In this document: positions 8,585-17,386 of the stretch, in pieces
How the letters are laid out: the number at the start of each line of letters is the position of its first letter
Position numbering within the stretch: the first letter of the stretch is position 1
Source: Enhydrobacter aerosaccus
GTDB lineage: Bacteria; Pseudomonadota; Alphaproteobacteria; Reyranellales; Reyranellaceae
Length of the DNA stretch: 64,000 nt
Assembly (NCBI GenBank): GCA_903832005.1
Contig: CAIKZO010000128.1
Location: forward strand, 33,388 to 97,387
Direction of reading: 5' to 3'
Translations under genes and position numbers: made by a program
The notes under the pieces: generated by a model
Database searches by the model: none
What the model was told of the DNA's origin: nothing
What the model saw: the letters and a program-made list of their open reading frames with translations, nothing else

Positions 8585-9661
8585 TCAACGTGCCGCGAGA
8601 TCGACAGCGAGCGCCTCGGGCAAACGCGCGAGGCGATAGGTCTTCATTGCCGTGCCGCTGAACAAAGCCGTCTTCTCGGCAGCCCCTGCTCCACCGGCGA
8701 GCCGCTTCAGCGCATTCCACAGCACCGGATAGCTACACATGCCCTTGTCGACCGGGAAGTTGCTCTCGAACATGCAGCGCTGGGCACCGAACGCCTCGAT
8801 GCAGGTCTCGACGTAGGGTTTCCACGCGGCGGCCAGCTCCTCCGAACCCGGCGGCTTGGGCCGGTGATGGAAGTCGAAGCCGCTCACCTGCATGGTGAGG
8901 CCGCCCACCTTCACCACCACGTTGGGCAGCGCGGCCAGCGCCAGCATTTGTTTCTTCCAGTCCGAAAATACTTCCTGCCGCTTGCCGGCGAACGGACCGA
9001 TGCCCAGCGGGCCGCCGACGTGATCGACCACGACCGTCAACTCCGGCACCGCGCGGGCCAGCGCCACCACGTGCGGCAGCTGCGGGTGATAGGCCCAGAC
9101 GTCGAGCGGCAGGCCGAAGGCGGCGAGTCGCTTGGCACCGACGACGAAGGCCGGGTTCTCGAGCGGACCGGGCGGCGGCGTCACGAGGTTCGAGCGTATC
9201 TCGGGCGACGGATGCCAGGCGGTGCGATTGCGGATGCCGCAGAAGCGCGCGCCCGCGACCGCGACATGCTTCTCGAGCAGCGCGGTCACGCGATCACCCA
9301 GGGTCAGGTCGACCATGCCGATCATGCCGGCACAGGCGCGCGTCTTGCCGTGGCGGCCGCTGGCGCTGGTGGCCGAGACGCCGGTGACATATTCGGTCTC
9401 GCCGAGCGACTTTTCTTCTTCGGGGCCACCCGCGCGGTACATCTCGCCACACTGCACGAAGATCGTGCCGCGGATGTCGTGGCCGCTGGCGGTGTCGGCC
9501 AGCAGATCGGACAGGACGTAGACCTCGTCGTGGTGCGTCCACAGATGGTGGTGCGGATCGAGGATCGGCAGCCCCGGCTCGAGGATCGGCTCGACGGTCT
9601 TCTTGAGCCAGTCCTCGCGGACGATGACCTGCATCGAGGCGGTGAGAAGCGGATCGGTCAT
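8585..9661 (-). CDS. amidohydrolase (metal-dependent TIM-barrel hydrolase, COG3618 type)
   Basis: A 358-residue member of the amidohydrolase 2 family. Metal-binding residues show as LDPHHHLW near residue 34, a mid-barrel VVDHVGGPLG near 215 and FESNFPVDK near 310, as in the family that includes lactonases and decarboxylases. The substrate cannot be told from sequence. It lies 15 bases downstream of a Bug-type binding protein on the same strand, so it probably acts on a carboxylate or lactone imported with that receptor's help. Confidence 0.88.
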   Translation of the reverse strand: MTDPLLTASMQVIVREDWLKKTVEPILEPGLPILDPHHHLWTHHDEVYVLSDLLADTASGHDIRGTIFVQCGEMYRAGGPEEEKSLGETEYVTGVSATSASGRHGKTRACAGMIGMVDLTLGDRVTALLEKHVAVAGARFCGIRNRTAWHPSPEIRSNLVTPPPGPLENPAFVVGAKRLAAFGLPLDVWAYHPQLPHVVALARAVPELTVVVDHVGGPLGIGPFAGKRQEVFSDWKKQMLALAALPNVVVKVGGLTMQVSGFDFHHRPKPPGSEELAAAWKPYVETCIEAFGAQRCMFESNFPVDKGMCSYPVLWNALKRLAGGAGAAEKTALFSGTAMKTYRLARLPEALAVDLAAR

Positions 9662-9676
9662 GCGGAATACTCCTGT

Positions 9677-10642
9677 CTACTCAATGCGGATATTGGCGGT
9701 CTTCACGATCTCGGCGAAGAACTCGATCTGCTGTTCGCGGAACTCGGCGAACTCGGTCACGGTGTTGGCCTTGGTGAGTGCGCCCAGCTCGGCCAGCCGC
9801 GCCATGACCGCGGGATCGAGGATCACCTGGTTGAGCTCGCTGTTCAGCCGGGCAATCATCGCGCTGTCGGTCCTGGCCGGCGCGAACAGGCCGTTCCACT
9901 CCCAGGTCACGAAACCCGGCAGAGTGTCGGAGATCGCGGGCACGCCCGGCAGCACCTCGATCGGCTTCGGACCGGTGTGCGCCATGCAGGTCATATCCTT
10001 GGAGTTCGCGAAGGCCACCGTTCCCGGCACGTTGACGAAGTGCATGGGGATACGGCCAGCCAGGAGATCGCTGCGCGCGGCGGAGATTTCCTTGTACGGC
10101 ACGTGATTGATCTTGATGCCGGCCTTCTCGTTCAGCAACTCGATAGAGACATGCTGCACGGTGCCGACGCCGGTCGAGGCGCAGTCGAGCATGCCGGGCT
10201 TCGACTTGGCCAGCGCGATCAACTCGGGGATGGTCTTCGCCTCGAACTGCGCGTTGCGCATCAGCGTGTTGGGCGTCTGCATGGTGAGGAACACCGGCAG
10301 GAGATCCTTGCGCGTGTCGTAGGGCAACTTGCCCGCGAACAGCGACGGGTTCACCGAATGCGCGGTCGCATCGTAGAGCAGCGTGTAGCCATCGGCCGGC
10401 GCCTTCGCCACGATGTTGGCGGCGAGCGTGCCGGCGGCGCCCGGCTTGTTGTCGACGGTGAAGCTCTGTCCCATGCGCGTCGACAGAGTCTGGCAGATCA
10501 CGCGGCAGACGACGTCCGCGGTGCCGCCCGCACTGTAGGCATTGACCACCCGCACGGGCTTCGACGGATAGGTGTCGGCCCGACCGATCGCCGGGAACGC
10601 CAGTGTCGAGGCAGCTAAAAGAGTACGGCGGCGCAGGGTCAT
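9677..10642 (-). CDS. Bug/TctC-family tripartite transporter substrate-binding protein
   Basis: A 321-residue periplasmic receptor with a Tat-like leader (MTLRRRTLLAAS...AIGRAD) followed by the Bug opening TYPSKPVRVVNAYSAGGTAD. Other family marks are NKPGAAGTLAANIVAKAPADGYTLL and VPYKEISAARSDLLAGRI. These receptors capture small carboxylates; no TctA/TctB membrane partner is in the window. The ATG at 10642 has GGAGGAG eight bases upstream. First gene of a two-gene unit with the amidohydrolase, divergent from the carboxylase gene. Confidence 0.92.
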   Translation of the reverse strand: MTLRRRTLLAASTLAFPAIGRADTYPSKPVRVVNAYSAGGTADVVCRVICQTLSTRMGQSFTVDNKPGAAGTLAANIVAKAPADGYTLLYDATAHSVNPSLFAGKLPYDTRKDLLPVFLTMQTPNTLMRNAQFEAKTIPELIALAKSKPGMLDCASTGVGTVQHVSIELLNEKAGIKINHVPYKEISAARSDLLAGRIPMHFVNVPGTVAFANSKDMTCMAHTGPKPIEVLPGVPAISDTLPGFVTWEWNGLFAPARTDSAMIARLNSELNQVILDPAVMARLAELGALTKANTVTEFAEFREQQIEFFAEIVKTANIRIE

Positions 10643-10683
10643 GGGCGTTCTCCTCCGGGGGCGGCGCTTGGCGGCCGCGTTGG

Positions 10684-10715
10684 GCAAAGTTTGGTATGCG
10701 ATGCCAAGGCTTTGC
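10684..10715. promoter_or_regulatory. nested dyad in the divergent promoter region (candidate operator)
   Basis: Between the Bug receptor and carboxylase genes lies a 32-base symmetric stretch. The outer arms are GCAAAG (10684-10689) and CTTTGC (10710-10715); the inner arms are TTGGTAT (10691-10697) and ATGCCAA (10701-10707), with a GCG centre. The inner part resembles operators of GntR/FadR-type regulators (TTGGT...ACCAA). It is 42-73 bases from the receptor start and 57-88 from the carboxylase start, so one regulator could control both directions. No regulator gene is adjacent. Confidence 0.5.
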
Positions 10716-10771
10716 AACCGCCTCATCGCGATCCGCGAAACGTGATACGAACGCGGCAGGGAGGAATCAAA

Positions 10772-12322
10772 ATGGTCTGGCAACCGGAGATGGACGAGCT
10801 GCGCCGCCGTCAGGAGATGGTGAAGCGCATGGGCGGCGCCGACAAGGTGAAGCGCCAGCACGACGGCGGGCGTCTCACGGTGCGCGAGCGCATCGACCGG
10901 CTGGTCGACAAGGACTCCTTCCGCGAGATCGGCTCCGCCTCGGGTAAAGCCGAGTATGACGGCAAGAACGAGCTGGTCGAGCTCATGCCCTCCAACTCGG
11001 TGATGGGCCGCGCCAAGATCGACGGCCGCCCGGTCGCCGTCACCGGCGACGACTTCACCGTGCGCGGCGGCTCGGCCGACGCCACGATCCGCGAGAAGAG
11101 CATCTTCATCGAGCGCTACGCCAACCAGTATCGCGTACCCGTCGTACGCCTGATCGAAGGCTCGGGCGGCGGCGGCTCGGTCAAGACGATCGAGACCACC
11201 GGCCGGGCCAACGTGCCCGAAGTAAAAGGCTGGGAATGGGTCGTGCACAACATGGCCGCGGTGCCGACGGTGGGCCTTGGTCTCGGCTCCGTCGCCGGCC
11301 TCGGCGCCGCGCGTCTGGCGGCCACGCACTACTCGGTGATGGTGAAAGAGATTTCGGCGATGTTCGTCGCGGGCCCACCCGTGGTGAACCGCCTGAGCGC
11401 CAAGCAGTACGACAAGCAGGAGCTGGGCGGCTGGGAGATCCAGCTGCGCGCTGGCGCCGTCGACGAGGCGGCCGACAGCGAGGAAGAGGCCTTTGCGCTC
11501 GCCCGCCGCTTCCTGTCGTATCTCCCCTCTTCCATCTACGAGGCGCCGGCGCGCGGCCCGGTCACCGACGATCCGGCGCGTCGCGAAGAGTCGCTGTTCG
11601 AGGCGATCCCGCGCGACATCAGGAAGGTCTACAAGATCCGCCCGATCGTCGAGAAGATCGTCGACCAGGGATCGTTCTTCGAGATGGGCAAGCTCTACGG
11701 CCGCTCGGTCGTGACCGCCTTCGCGCGCATCGACGGCTGGCCGGTCGCGGTGATGGCGAGCGATCCGATGTTCTATGGCGGCGGCTGGACGGCCGACGCC
11801 TGCCAGAAGGTGGCGCGCTTCGTCGACATGGCGGAGACCTTCCATCTGCCGATCGTCTACTTCTGCGACTGCCCCGGCTTCCTGATCGGCCTCGAGGCCG
11901 AGAAGAGCGGCGTCATCCGCCAGGGCGTGCGCACCATGTCGGCGATGTTCCAGACCACCGTGCCGTGGTGCACCTTCATCATCCGCAATGCCTTCGGCGT
12001 GGCGGGAGCGGCGCACCAGAACGGCACGCGCCTCAACTGGCGCCATGCCTGGCCGTCCGGCCGCTGGGGATCCTTGCCGCTGGAAGGCGGCATCGAGGCG
12101 GCCTACCGCGCCGACCTCGACGCAGCGCCCGACCGCAAGGCCAAGATGGAGGAGATCGAGGACCGGCTGAACAAGCTGCGCTCGCCCTTCCGCAGCGCCG
12201 AGTCGTTCTGGATCGAAGAGATCGTCGATCCGCGCGACACCCGCAAGATCCTCTGCGAGTTCGTCGAGTTGGCCGCCCCCGTGCGCGGCGCGGGCCCCAG
12301 CACGCACGGCATGCGGCCGTAA
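10772..12322 (+). CDS. acyl-CoA carboxylase carboxyltransferase (beta) subunit
   Basis: A 516-residue carboxyltransferase of the propionyl-/methylcrotonyl-CoA carboxylase beta family, normal length. N-terminal marks include TVRERIDRLVDKDSF (about 36-50) and FTVRGGSADATIREK (about 96-110); the C-terminal half has PIVYFCDCPGFLIG and IIRNAFGVAGAAH. It transfers carboxyl from biotin to an acyl-CoA, but no biotin carboxylase or carrier gene is present nearby, so the partner is elsewhere or the substrate is unusual. ATG at 10772 follows GGGAGG; a longer frame upstream lacks such a site. The next gene begins 2 bases after its stop. Confidence 0.9.
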   Translation: MVWQPEMDELRRRQEMVKRMGGADKVKRQHDGGRLTVRERIDRLVDKDSFREIGSASGKAEYDGKNELVELMPSNSVMGRAKIDGRPVAVTGDDFTVRGGSADATIREKSIFIERYANQYRVPVVRLIEGSGGGGSVKTIETTGRANVPEVKGWEWVVHNMAAVPTVGLGLGSVAGLGAARLAATHYSVMVKEISAMFVAGPPVVNRLSAKQYDKQELGGWEIQLRAGAVDEAADSEEEAFALARRFLSYLPSSIYEAPARGPVTDDPARREESLFEAIPRDIRKVYKIRPIVEKIVDQGSFFEMGKLYGRSVVTAFARIDGWPVAVMASDPMFYGGGWTADACQKVARFVDMAETFHLPIVYFCDCPGFLIGLEAEKSGVIRQGVRTMSAMFQTTVPWCTFIIRNAFGVAGAAHQNGTRLNWRHAWPSGRWGSLPLEGGIEAAYRADLDAAPDRKAKMEEIEDRLNKLRSPFRSAESFWIEEIVDPRDTRKILCEFVELAAPVRGAGPSTHGMRP

Positions 12323-12324
12323 AA

Positions 12325-13803
12325 GTGACGACGCTCACGATGCTGGTCGAGCCCGAGCCGACCACGCTCGTGGCGCTGACCAACTGTGCCGATCCCACGA
12401 TGCTGGTGTCGGCGAAGGTGACCGAAGGGCTGCTGTCCTACGACTTCGAGCTGCGGCCGCGCCCGCAGCTCGCCACGGGCTGGTCGGTGAGTGCCGATGG
12501 GCTGCGCCTCATCTTCACCTTGCGCCAAGGCGTGCGCTGGCACGACGGAAGCGCCTTCACCTCGGCCGACGTCGCCTTTTCGATGAAGCTCCTGAAGGAG
12601 ATGCATCCGCGCGGCCGCGCCACCTTTGCAGCACTCGCCGACGTCGAGACGCCCGATCCGCACACCGCGATCCTCGTGCTCTCGCAGCCCGCACCCTTTC
12701 TCCTGAGCGCACTCGCCGCCTGCGAATCGCCGATCATGCCCCGGCACATCGACCCGATCGCCAATGGCAATGCGCCGATCGGCACCGGCCCCTTCCGCTT
12801 CAAGGAGTGGGTGCGCGGCAGCCACATCGCCTACGAGCGCAACACCGACTATTGGGACAGTCCCAAGCCCTTCATCGACACATTCGTCGTCACTTTTGTC
12901 GAGGATGCCGATGCCCGCATTGCAGCACTCGAGAGCGGTGCGATCGATCTCGCGCCGGCGACGCCGGTGCCGTTCGACCGGCTGCCGTATCTGCGCGGTC
13001 TGCCCAACATCGCCTTCGAGACCGACGGCTATCAGTACACCAACCAGGTCGTGCGCCTGGAATTCAACCTCGACGATCCGACCTTCCGCGACCGGCGGGT
13101 GCGGCAAGCGATCGCCCACGCGATCGATCGGCAGGCGCTGATCGACAAAGCGTGGTTCGGCTACGGCCTCCCGGCGTTCGGCCCGATCAGCCCCGATCTC
13201 CCCTCGTTCTGCCTCTCCGACCTTGGCACGCCTGCGTTCGACCCGGCAGCGGCCGAGCACCTGCTTGACGCGGCAGGCCTGCCGCGCGGGCCCGATGGCA
13301 TTCGGCTACGCCTGCCAATGGATTACGTGCCGGCGGGCGACGGCTACAAGCTCACCGCCGATGAAGTGGCTGTGGCGCTGGCGCGGATCGGTATCGCAGC
13401 CACCGTGCGCGTTCAGGACTTCCCTGCCTATATCAGGCGTGTCTACACCGACCGCGACTTCCACTTCTCCATTGGCCGCATGAACAACATGTTCGACCCG
13501 ACGGTCGGCGTGCAGCGCGTCTTCTGGTCGAAGAACATCAAGCGCGGCGTGCCCTTCTCCAACGGCGCGCACTATCGCAACGATACCGTCGACCGGCTGC
13601 TGGAGCAGGCGGCAGTCGAGCCCGATCCGGTCGAACGCCACCGGTTGTTTGCCCAGTTCCAGCGCACCGTGGTCGGCGATCTTCCCGACGTCACCCTGCT
13701 GGCACCGAAGCAGATCACCATTGCCAACCGGCGGGTGATCGATCACACCCTCACCGCGGACGGTCCGGCGGCCAATCTGGCCGATGTGCGGCGACGGGCG
13801 TGA
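12325..13803 (+). CDS. peptide-type ABC substrate-binding protein (SBP family 5) without a visible signal peptide
   Basis: A 492-residue protein of the DppA/OppA family: VSADGLRLIFTLRQGVRWHD (about 57-76), IGTGPFRFKEWVRG near 152, and IDRQALIDKAWFGYG near 270. It starts with GTG 2 bases after the carboxylase stop (an ATG five codons later is an alternative). The sequence enters the mature domain at once (LTMLVEPEPTTLV), with no hydrophobic leader in frame upstream. It may therefore stay in the cytoplasm or represent a receptor that lost export. No permease or ATPase is adjacent. Confidence 0.82.
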   Translation: MTTLTMLVEPEPTTLVALTNCADPTMLVSAKVTEGLLSYDFELRPRPQLATGWSVSADGLRLIFTLRQGVRWHDGSAFTSADVAFSMKLLKEMHPRGRATFAALADVETPDPHTAILVLSQPAPFLLSALAACESPIMPRHIDPIANGNAPIGTGPFRFKEWVRGSHIAYERNTDYWDSPKPFIDTFVVTFVEDADARIAALESGAIDLAPATPVPFDRLPYLRGLPNIAFETDGYQYTNQVVRLEFNLDDPTFRDRRVRQAIAHAIDRQALIDKAWFGYGLPAFGPISPDLPSFCLSDLGTPAFDPAAAEHLLDAAGLPRGPDGIRLRLPMDYVPAGDGYKLTADEVAVALARIGIAATVRVQDFPAYIRRVYTDRDFHFSIGRMNNMFDPTVGVQRVFWSKNIKRGVPFSNGAHYRNDTVDRLLEQAAVEPDPVERHRLFAQFQRTVVGDLPDVTLLAPKQITIANRRVIDHTLTADGPAANLADVRRRA

Positions 13804-13821
13804 TCCCCTTTGGAGAATACC

Positions 13822-14040
13822 ATGGCCAAGAAACCTGGAACCGGACGCGGCCCGGAATACGTCCTGTACAACGTCGTCTATGAAGACGGCTCGCAGCGCT
13901 CGAACCGTCGCGTCACGGTCGACGAAGCCGCCGGTGGCGACGCGGTCGTGAAGGCCGCTATCGAGCAGCAGGACCGCGACATCGCCGAGAAGTCCGGCAA
14001 GCCGCCGCTCGACATCAAGACCATCGTGCGGGTCGACTAG
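13822..14040 (+). CDS. small conserved-looking hypothetical protein
   Basis: A 72-residue, soluble, charged protein that I do not recognise (MAKKPGTGRGPEYVLYNVVY at the start, IKTIVRVD at the end). The ATG at 13822 has TTGGAGAA about six bases upstream; a TTG four codons earlier is a poorer choice because it lies within that site. It follows the leaderless binding protein by 18 bases and converges on tupA. No membrane segment, no Cys pairs, no known motif. Confidence 0.7.
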   Translation: MAKKPGTGRGPEYVLYNVVYEDGSQRSNRRVTVDEAAGGDAVVKAAIEQQDRDIAEKSGKPPLDIKTIVRVD

Positions 14041-14049
14041 CCCCGCCCG

Positions 14050-14886
14050 TTACTTTGGCTGAGCCGCCGACGGGTGAAAGAGCGTCTGCCCCTGTTTCAC
14101 ATAGGCGCCAATCGCAGCCTGCCCCGTCTCGGACACCAGCCAATCCCGTAAACGCCGCGCGGGCTCCAGCTTGGCGTCCGGATGCTTCTTCGGATCCAGC
14201 AGGATTACATCGTAGCGATTGATCAGCCCGGGATCGCCTTCGATCACGATCTTGAGGTCGGCCTTGTTGCCGAAGCTCAACCATGTCCCGCGATCGGACA
14301 AGGTGTAAGCGCTCATGCCAGCCGCGGCATTGAGAGCGGCCCCCATGCCGCCGCCGATGTCGCGATACCAATTGTCGCCCGACGCGAGGGACGGCTGCCG
14401 GCCCACCGCGCGCCACAGGCGTTTCTCCAGCGCGTCCGTGCCGCTCTTGTCGCCGCGCGATACGAAGGACGCGTGGGCCGCCGCGATCGTGCGCAGCGCG
14501 GCCAGGGCATCGTGGCCACCGGCGACATGGGCTGGATCGGCGGCCGGCCCCACGATCACGAAGTCGTTCCAGGCGATCTGCCGCCGCTCGCCGCCATGGC
14601 CCTCGGCGATGAACTTGTCTTCGGCCTCGGGATCGTGGACCAACACGATGTCGGCGTCGCCGCGCGCGGCGGTCGCCAGTGCCTGGCCGGTCCCCTGGGC
14701 GATGACACGGATCGAGACGCCGGTTTCGGCGGTGAATTTCGGCAAGAGGACGTCGAGCAGGCCGGAATCCTGCAACGACGTGGTCGAGGCCATGACGATC
14801 GCCTGCGATTGCGCATGCGCACCGTCGCCGCTCGTGGCGAACAGCACTCCAACCAACAGCGCCGCCAGATGCCGAAGTGCCGTCAT
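14050..14886 (-). CDS. tupA: tungstate ABC transporter substrate-binding protein TupA
   Basis: A 278-residue periplasmic protein with a Sec signal peptide (ends near GDGAHAQ). The anion-binding start MASTTSLQDSGLLDVLLPKF (about 32-51), RVIAQGTGQALATAARGDAD and FVSRGDKSGTDALEKRLW are diagnostic for TupA/WtpA-type tungstate receptors. It overlaps tupB by ATGA. Tungstate feeds cofactor synthesis for W-enzymes such as some formate dehydrogenases. Molybdate or another oxyanion is a less likely ligand. Confidence 0.88.
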   Translation of the reverse strand: MTALRHLAALLVGVLFATSGDGAHAQSQAIVMASTTSLQDSGLLDVLLPKFTAETGVSIRVIAQGTGQALATAARGDADIVLVHDPEAEDKFIAEGHGGERRQIAWNDFVIVGPAADPAHVAGGHDALAALRTIAAAHASFVSRGDKSGTDALEKRLWRAVGRQPSLASGDNWYRDIGGGMGAALNAAAGMSAYTLSDRGTWLSFGNKADLKIVIEGDPGLINRYDVILLDPKKHPDAKLEPARRLRDWLVSETGQAAIGAYVKQGQTLFHPSAAQPK

Positions 14887-15551
14887 CGCCTCTCCTCCGC
14901 GCCGAGCGCAAATACCGTCGCGCTTACCGCGACACTGATTCCGATCAGGACAAACCCGAGCCCGAGGGCCAGCGACAGGTTGCCCTTGCTGGTCTCCAAC
15001 GCAATCGCCGTGGTCATGGTGCGCGTATATCCCGCGATGTTGCCGCCGACCACGAGAATGGCGCCGACCTCGGAGATGGTGCGGCCGAAGCCCGCCAGCG
15101 CCGCGGTCACGATGCGCATCCGTGCCATGGCCACAAGCGTCGGGATCGACCGCAACGCCGTCGCGCCGTCGACGCGCAGTGCGCCGCCGTAGTCGTCCCA
15201 CAGATCGGCAACCGCACGATGCACGAGCGCCGCCACGATCGGCGTGGCCAGGACGGTCTGCGCGAGCACCATGGCGCCCGGCGTGAACAGCAACCGCAGC
15301 GCGCCGAATGGCCCCGCCCGCGAGAGCACGAGGTAGAGCGCCAGGCCCACGACGACGGGCGGCAATCCCAGCAAGGCGTTGATGAAGACGATCAGGAAGC
15401 GCCGGCCGCGGAACCGGAACACGGCGAGAGCCGCGCCCATCGGCAGGCCGAGCACGATCGACAGCCCCGTCGCCGACAGGCTGACCCCGAGGGAAAGCAG
15501 GACGATCCGGGCGAACTCGCCCGACCCCACTGTGCTCCAGAAATCTGTCAT
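14883..15551 (-). CDS. tupB: tungstate ABC transporter permease TupB
   Basis: A 222-residue inner membrane protein with about five helices, the TupB size. The BPD-type EAA loop is ALRVDGATALRSIPTLVAMA and the end of the domain shows GFGRTISEVGAILVVGGNIAGYTRT, both close to ModB/TupB permeases. ATG at 15551 has GGAG six bases ahead. tupA follows with a 4-base overlap. No tupC ATPase gene lies on either side, so the energising subunit must be encoded elsewhere. Confidence 0.88.
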   Translation of the reverse strand: MTDFWSTVGSGEFARIVLLSLGVSLSATGLSIVLGLPMGAALAVFRFRGRRFLIVFINALLGLPPVVVGLALYLVLSRAGPFGALRLLFTPGAMVLAQTVLATPIVAALVHRAVADLWDDYGGALRVDGATALRSIPTLVAMARMRIVTAALAGFGRTISEVGAILVVGGNIAGYTRTMTTAIALETSKGNLSLALGLGFVLIGISVAVSATVFALGAEERR

Positions 15552-15594
15552 TTCTCCGACAAGAAGTAGGTGAAGCGCTCTGTCCCCGTCGCCG

Positions 15595-16635
15595 TCAGCG
15601 GATCGGCCAAGCGTATTGCAGGCCGCTCTGCGACCACAGCCGGTTCTGGCCGCGGTCGATCTTGAGCACGCTGTCGCGGCCGAGGTTGCGCTCGTAGCTC
15701 TGGCCGTAGTTGCCGACCTGCTTGACGATGCTGTAGGCCCACGTCTCGTCGACGCCCAGCGCCTTGCCCATGCCGGGAGTGACGCCAAGGATGCGCTTGA
15801 TCGCAGGATTGTCGCTCTTCAGCATCTCGTCGACGTTGTCGGAGCTGATGCCGTATTCTTCCGCCTCGAGCATGGCGTAGAGCGACCAGCGCACGATGTC
15901 GGCGAACTGGTTGTCGCCATGGCGAACCGCGGGACCGAGCGGCTCCTTGGAGATGATCTCGGGCAGGATCTCGTAATCCTCCGGCTTGCCGGGCGCGGGA
16001 ACGTTTGCCGCGCGCACCGAGGCGAGCGCCGAGGAGTCGTTGCTGAGGACATCGCAGCGGCCGGCGAAGAAGGCGGCGCGGATCTCGTCAGCCTTCTCGA
16101 TCACCACGGTCTTGTAGGTCATCTTGTTGGTGCGGGCGTAGTCGGCGAGGTTGAGCTCGGCCGTCGAGCCCGGCTGCACGCAGAAGGTGGCGCCGCCCAG
16201 CTCCTTGACGTTCTTCACGCCAAGCTTCTTGGCCACCAGAAAGCCCTGGCCATCGTAGTAGTAGACGCCGGGGAAATCGAGACCGAGCGCGGTGTCGCGC
16301 GTCAGCGTGTGGGTGGCGTTGACCACGACCATGTCGACGTCGCCCGACTGCAATGCGGTGAAACGCGTCTGCGCGGTGAGCGGTATGTAGCTCACCTTGT
16401 CGGCATCGCCGAACAGCGCCGCGCCCACGGCCCGGCAGATGTCGACCGAGAAGCCCGACCACTTGCCCTGCTTGTCGGCCAGCATGAAGCCCGCGGTGCC
16501 ATTGCCGACGCCGCAGATCAACTTGCCGCGCGCCCGCACCGTATCGAGATCCTTGCCGGCATGGGCGGTACCGGCGCTTCCCAGCAGGGCCAGCAACAGA
16601 GCCGCGCTACCGGCGTATTTTCCAAGACCAATCAT
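15595..16635 (-). CDS. amino-acid ABC transporter substrate-binding protein, AapJ-like
   Basis: A 346-residue periplasmic protein with a signal peptide ending AGTAHA. It matches the general L-amino acid receptor AapJ: DTVRARGKLICGVGNGTAGF (about 30-49), WSGFSVDICRAVGAALFGD, and the ending SGLQYAWPIR. Aap operons normally continue with aapQMP; here no permease or ATPase follows, so this looks like an orphan receptor that may serve another transporter. tupB starts 43 bases downstream on the same strand. Confidence 0.88.
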   Translation of the reverse strand: MIGLGKYAGSAALLLALLGSAGTAHAGKDLDTVRARGKLICGVGNGTAGFMLADKQGKWSGFSVDICRAVGAALFGDADKVSYIPLTAQTRFTALQSGDVDMVVVNATHTLTRDTALGLDFPGVYYYDGQGFLVAKKLGVKNVKELGGATFCVQPGSTAELNLADYARTNKMTYKTVVIEKADEIRAAFFAGRCDVLSNDSSALASVRAANVPAPGKPEDYEILPEIISKEPLGPAVRHGDNQFADIVRWSLYAMLEAEEYGISSDNVDEMLKSDNPAIKRILGVTPGMGKALGVDETWAYSIVKQVGNYGQSYERNLGRDSVLKIDRGQNRLWSQSGLQYAWPIR

Positions 16636-16670
16636 GTGCCGCGTTATACACGCAGTGCCCGGAAAGAAGA

Positions 16671-16695
16671 ACGGCGGGGCACCAGGCCCCGCCGT
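16671..16695 (-). terminator. hairpin terminator after the Tat-exported protein gene
   Basis: A perfect 10-base stem (ACGGCGGGGC at 16671-16680, complement at 16686-16695) with a 5-base loop. On the minus strand it is followed by TCTTCTTTCC, a U-rich tail. It sits 27 bases past the stop of the minus-strand gene at 16722 and ahead of the aapJ-like gene, so it should separate the two. Confidence 0.6.
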
Positions 16696-16721
16696 CGTCG
16701 TCTCGTCGATAGTCGCTATTG

Positions 16722-17381
16722 CTAGCGGATGATCGTGATCTTCAGCGCGGTCTGCACGCTGAACACGGTGACGAGATGCTCGCCCGTCTTCAGCGTCTTG
16801 AAAGCGGCCTGACCCTCGGGAGAGAGGATCTGCGGCAGCTGGATGACCTCGCCCGCCGCCGGCACGCCCTTGTCCGGCTCGCCGCCCGAGGCATACACGA
16901 TGGAGACCGTGTAGGTCGCCGGATCGAGCTTGGTGATCGTGCCTTCCATCGTGAACAGCCGCACCTGGTGCTGGGAGCCCGGGATGCCCTCGATCCGCGC
17001 GCCGGTGGCGACCATCGCCTTGGCGGTCGCGAGTTCCGACGGCGAGCCATGGGCCACCATGAAGTCGAGATAGTCGTACCAGTGGATGTCGACGGTCTGA
17101 CCGTCCTTCAGTTCGGAATAGGCATTGCCGACCGTGTCCTTCACGACCAGGTCCGACGCCTTCATCTTCACCCGACCCTTGTCGGCCCAGATGACGGTGA
17201 GGCCACGCGTCTTGGGATCGAGGCTGTTGATCGTGCCGCGCTTGAAGTTCTCGTACTTCGCCGGCACCACCGGATCGACAGTCTGCGCCATCGCCGGGAA
17301 CGCCAGGCCTGTCGCCGCTGCCGCGGCAATCGAAGCGCCCGCCAACCATTTCAAAGTCGTACGCCGATTTGCAGTCGTCAT
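16722..17381 (-). CDS. Tat-exported protein of unknown function
   Basis: A 219-residue protein with a twin-arginine leader (NRRTTLKWLAGAS, then a hydrophobic Ala-rich core and FPAMAQ cleavage site). The mature part is rich in beta-type sequence with several 'VxVxxxxG' turns (for example TRGLTVIWADKGRVKMKASD, and later YTVSIVYASGG); I see no catalytic motif and cannot name the family. Tat export suggests folding or cofactor binding before secretion. Its ribosome binding site lies within a 10-base-pair hairpin (17387-17418), and a terminator follows it. Confidence 0.75.
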   Translation of the reverse strand: MTTANRRTTLKWLAGASIAAAAATGLAFPAMAQTVDPVVPAKYENFKRGTINSLDPKTRGLTVIWADKGRVKMKASDLVVKDTVGNAYSELKDGQTVDIHWYDYLDFMVAHGSPSELATAKAMVATGARIEGIPGSQHQVRLFTMEGTITKLDPATYTVSIVYASGGEPDKGVPAAGEVIQLPQILSPEGQAAFKTLKTGEHLVTVFSVQTALKITIIR

Positions 17382-17386
17382 TTTAA

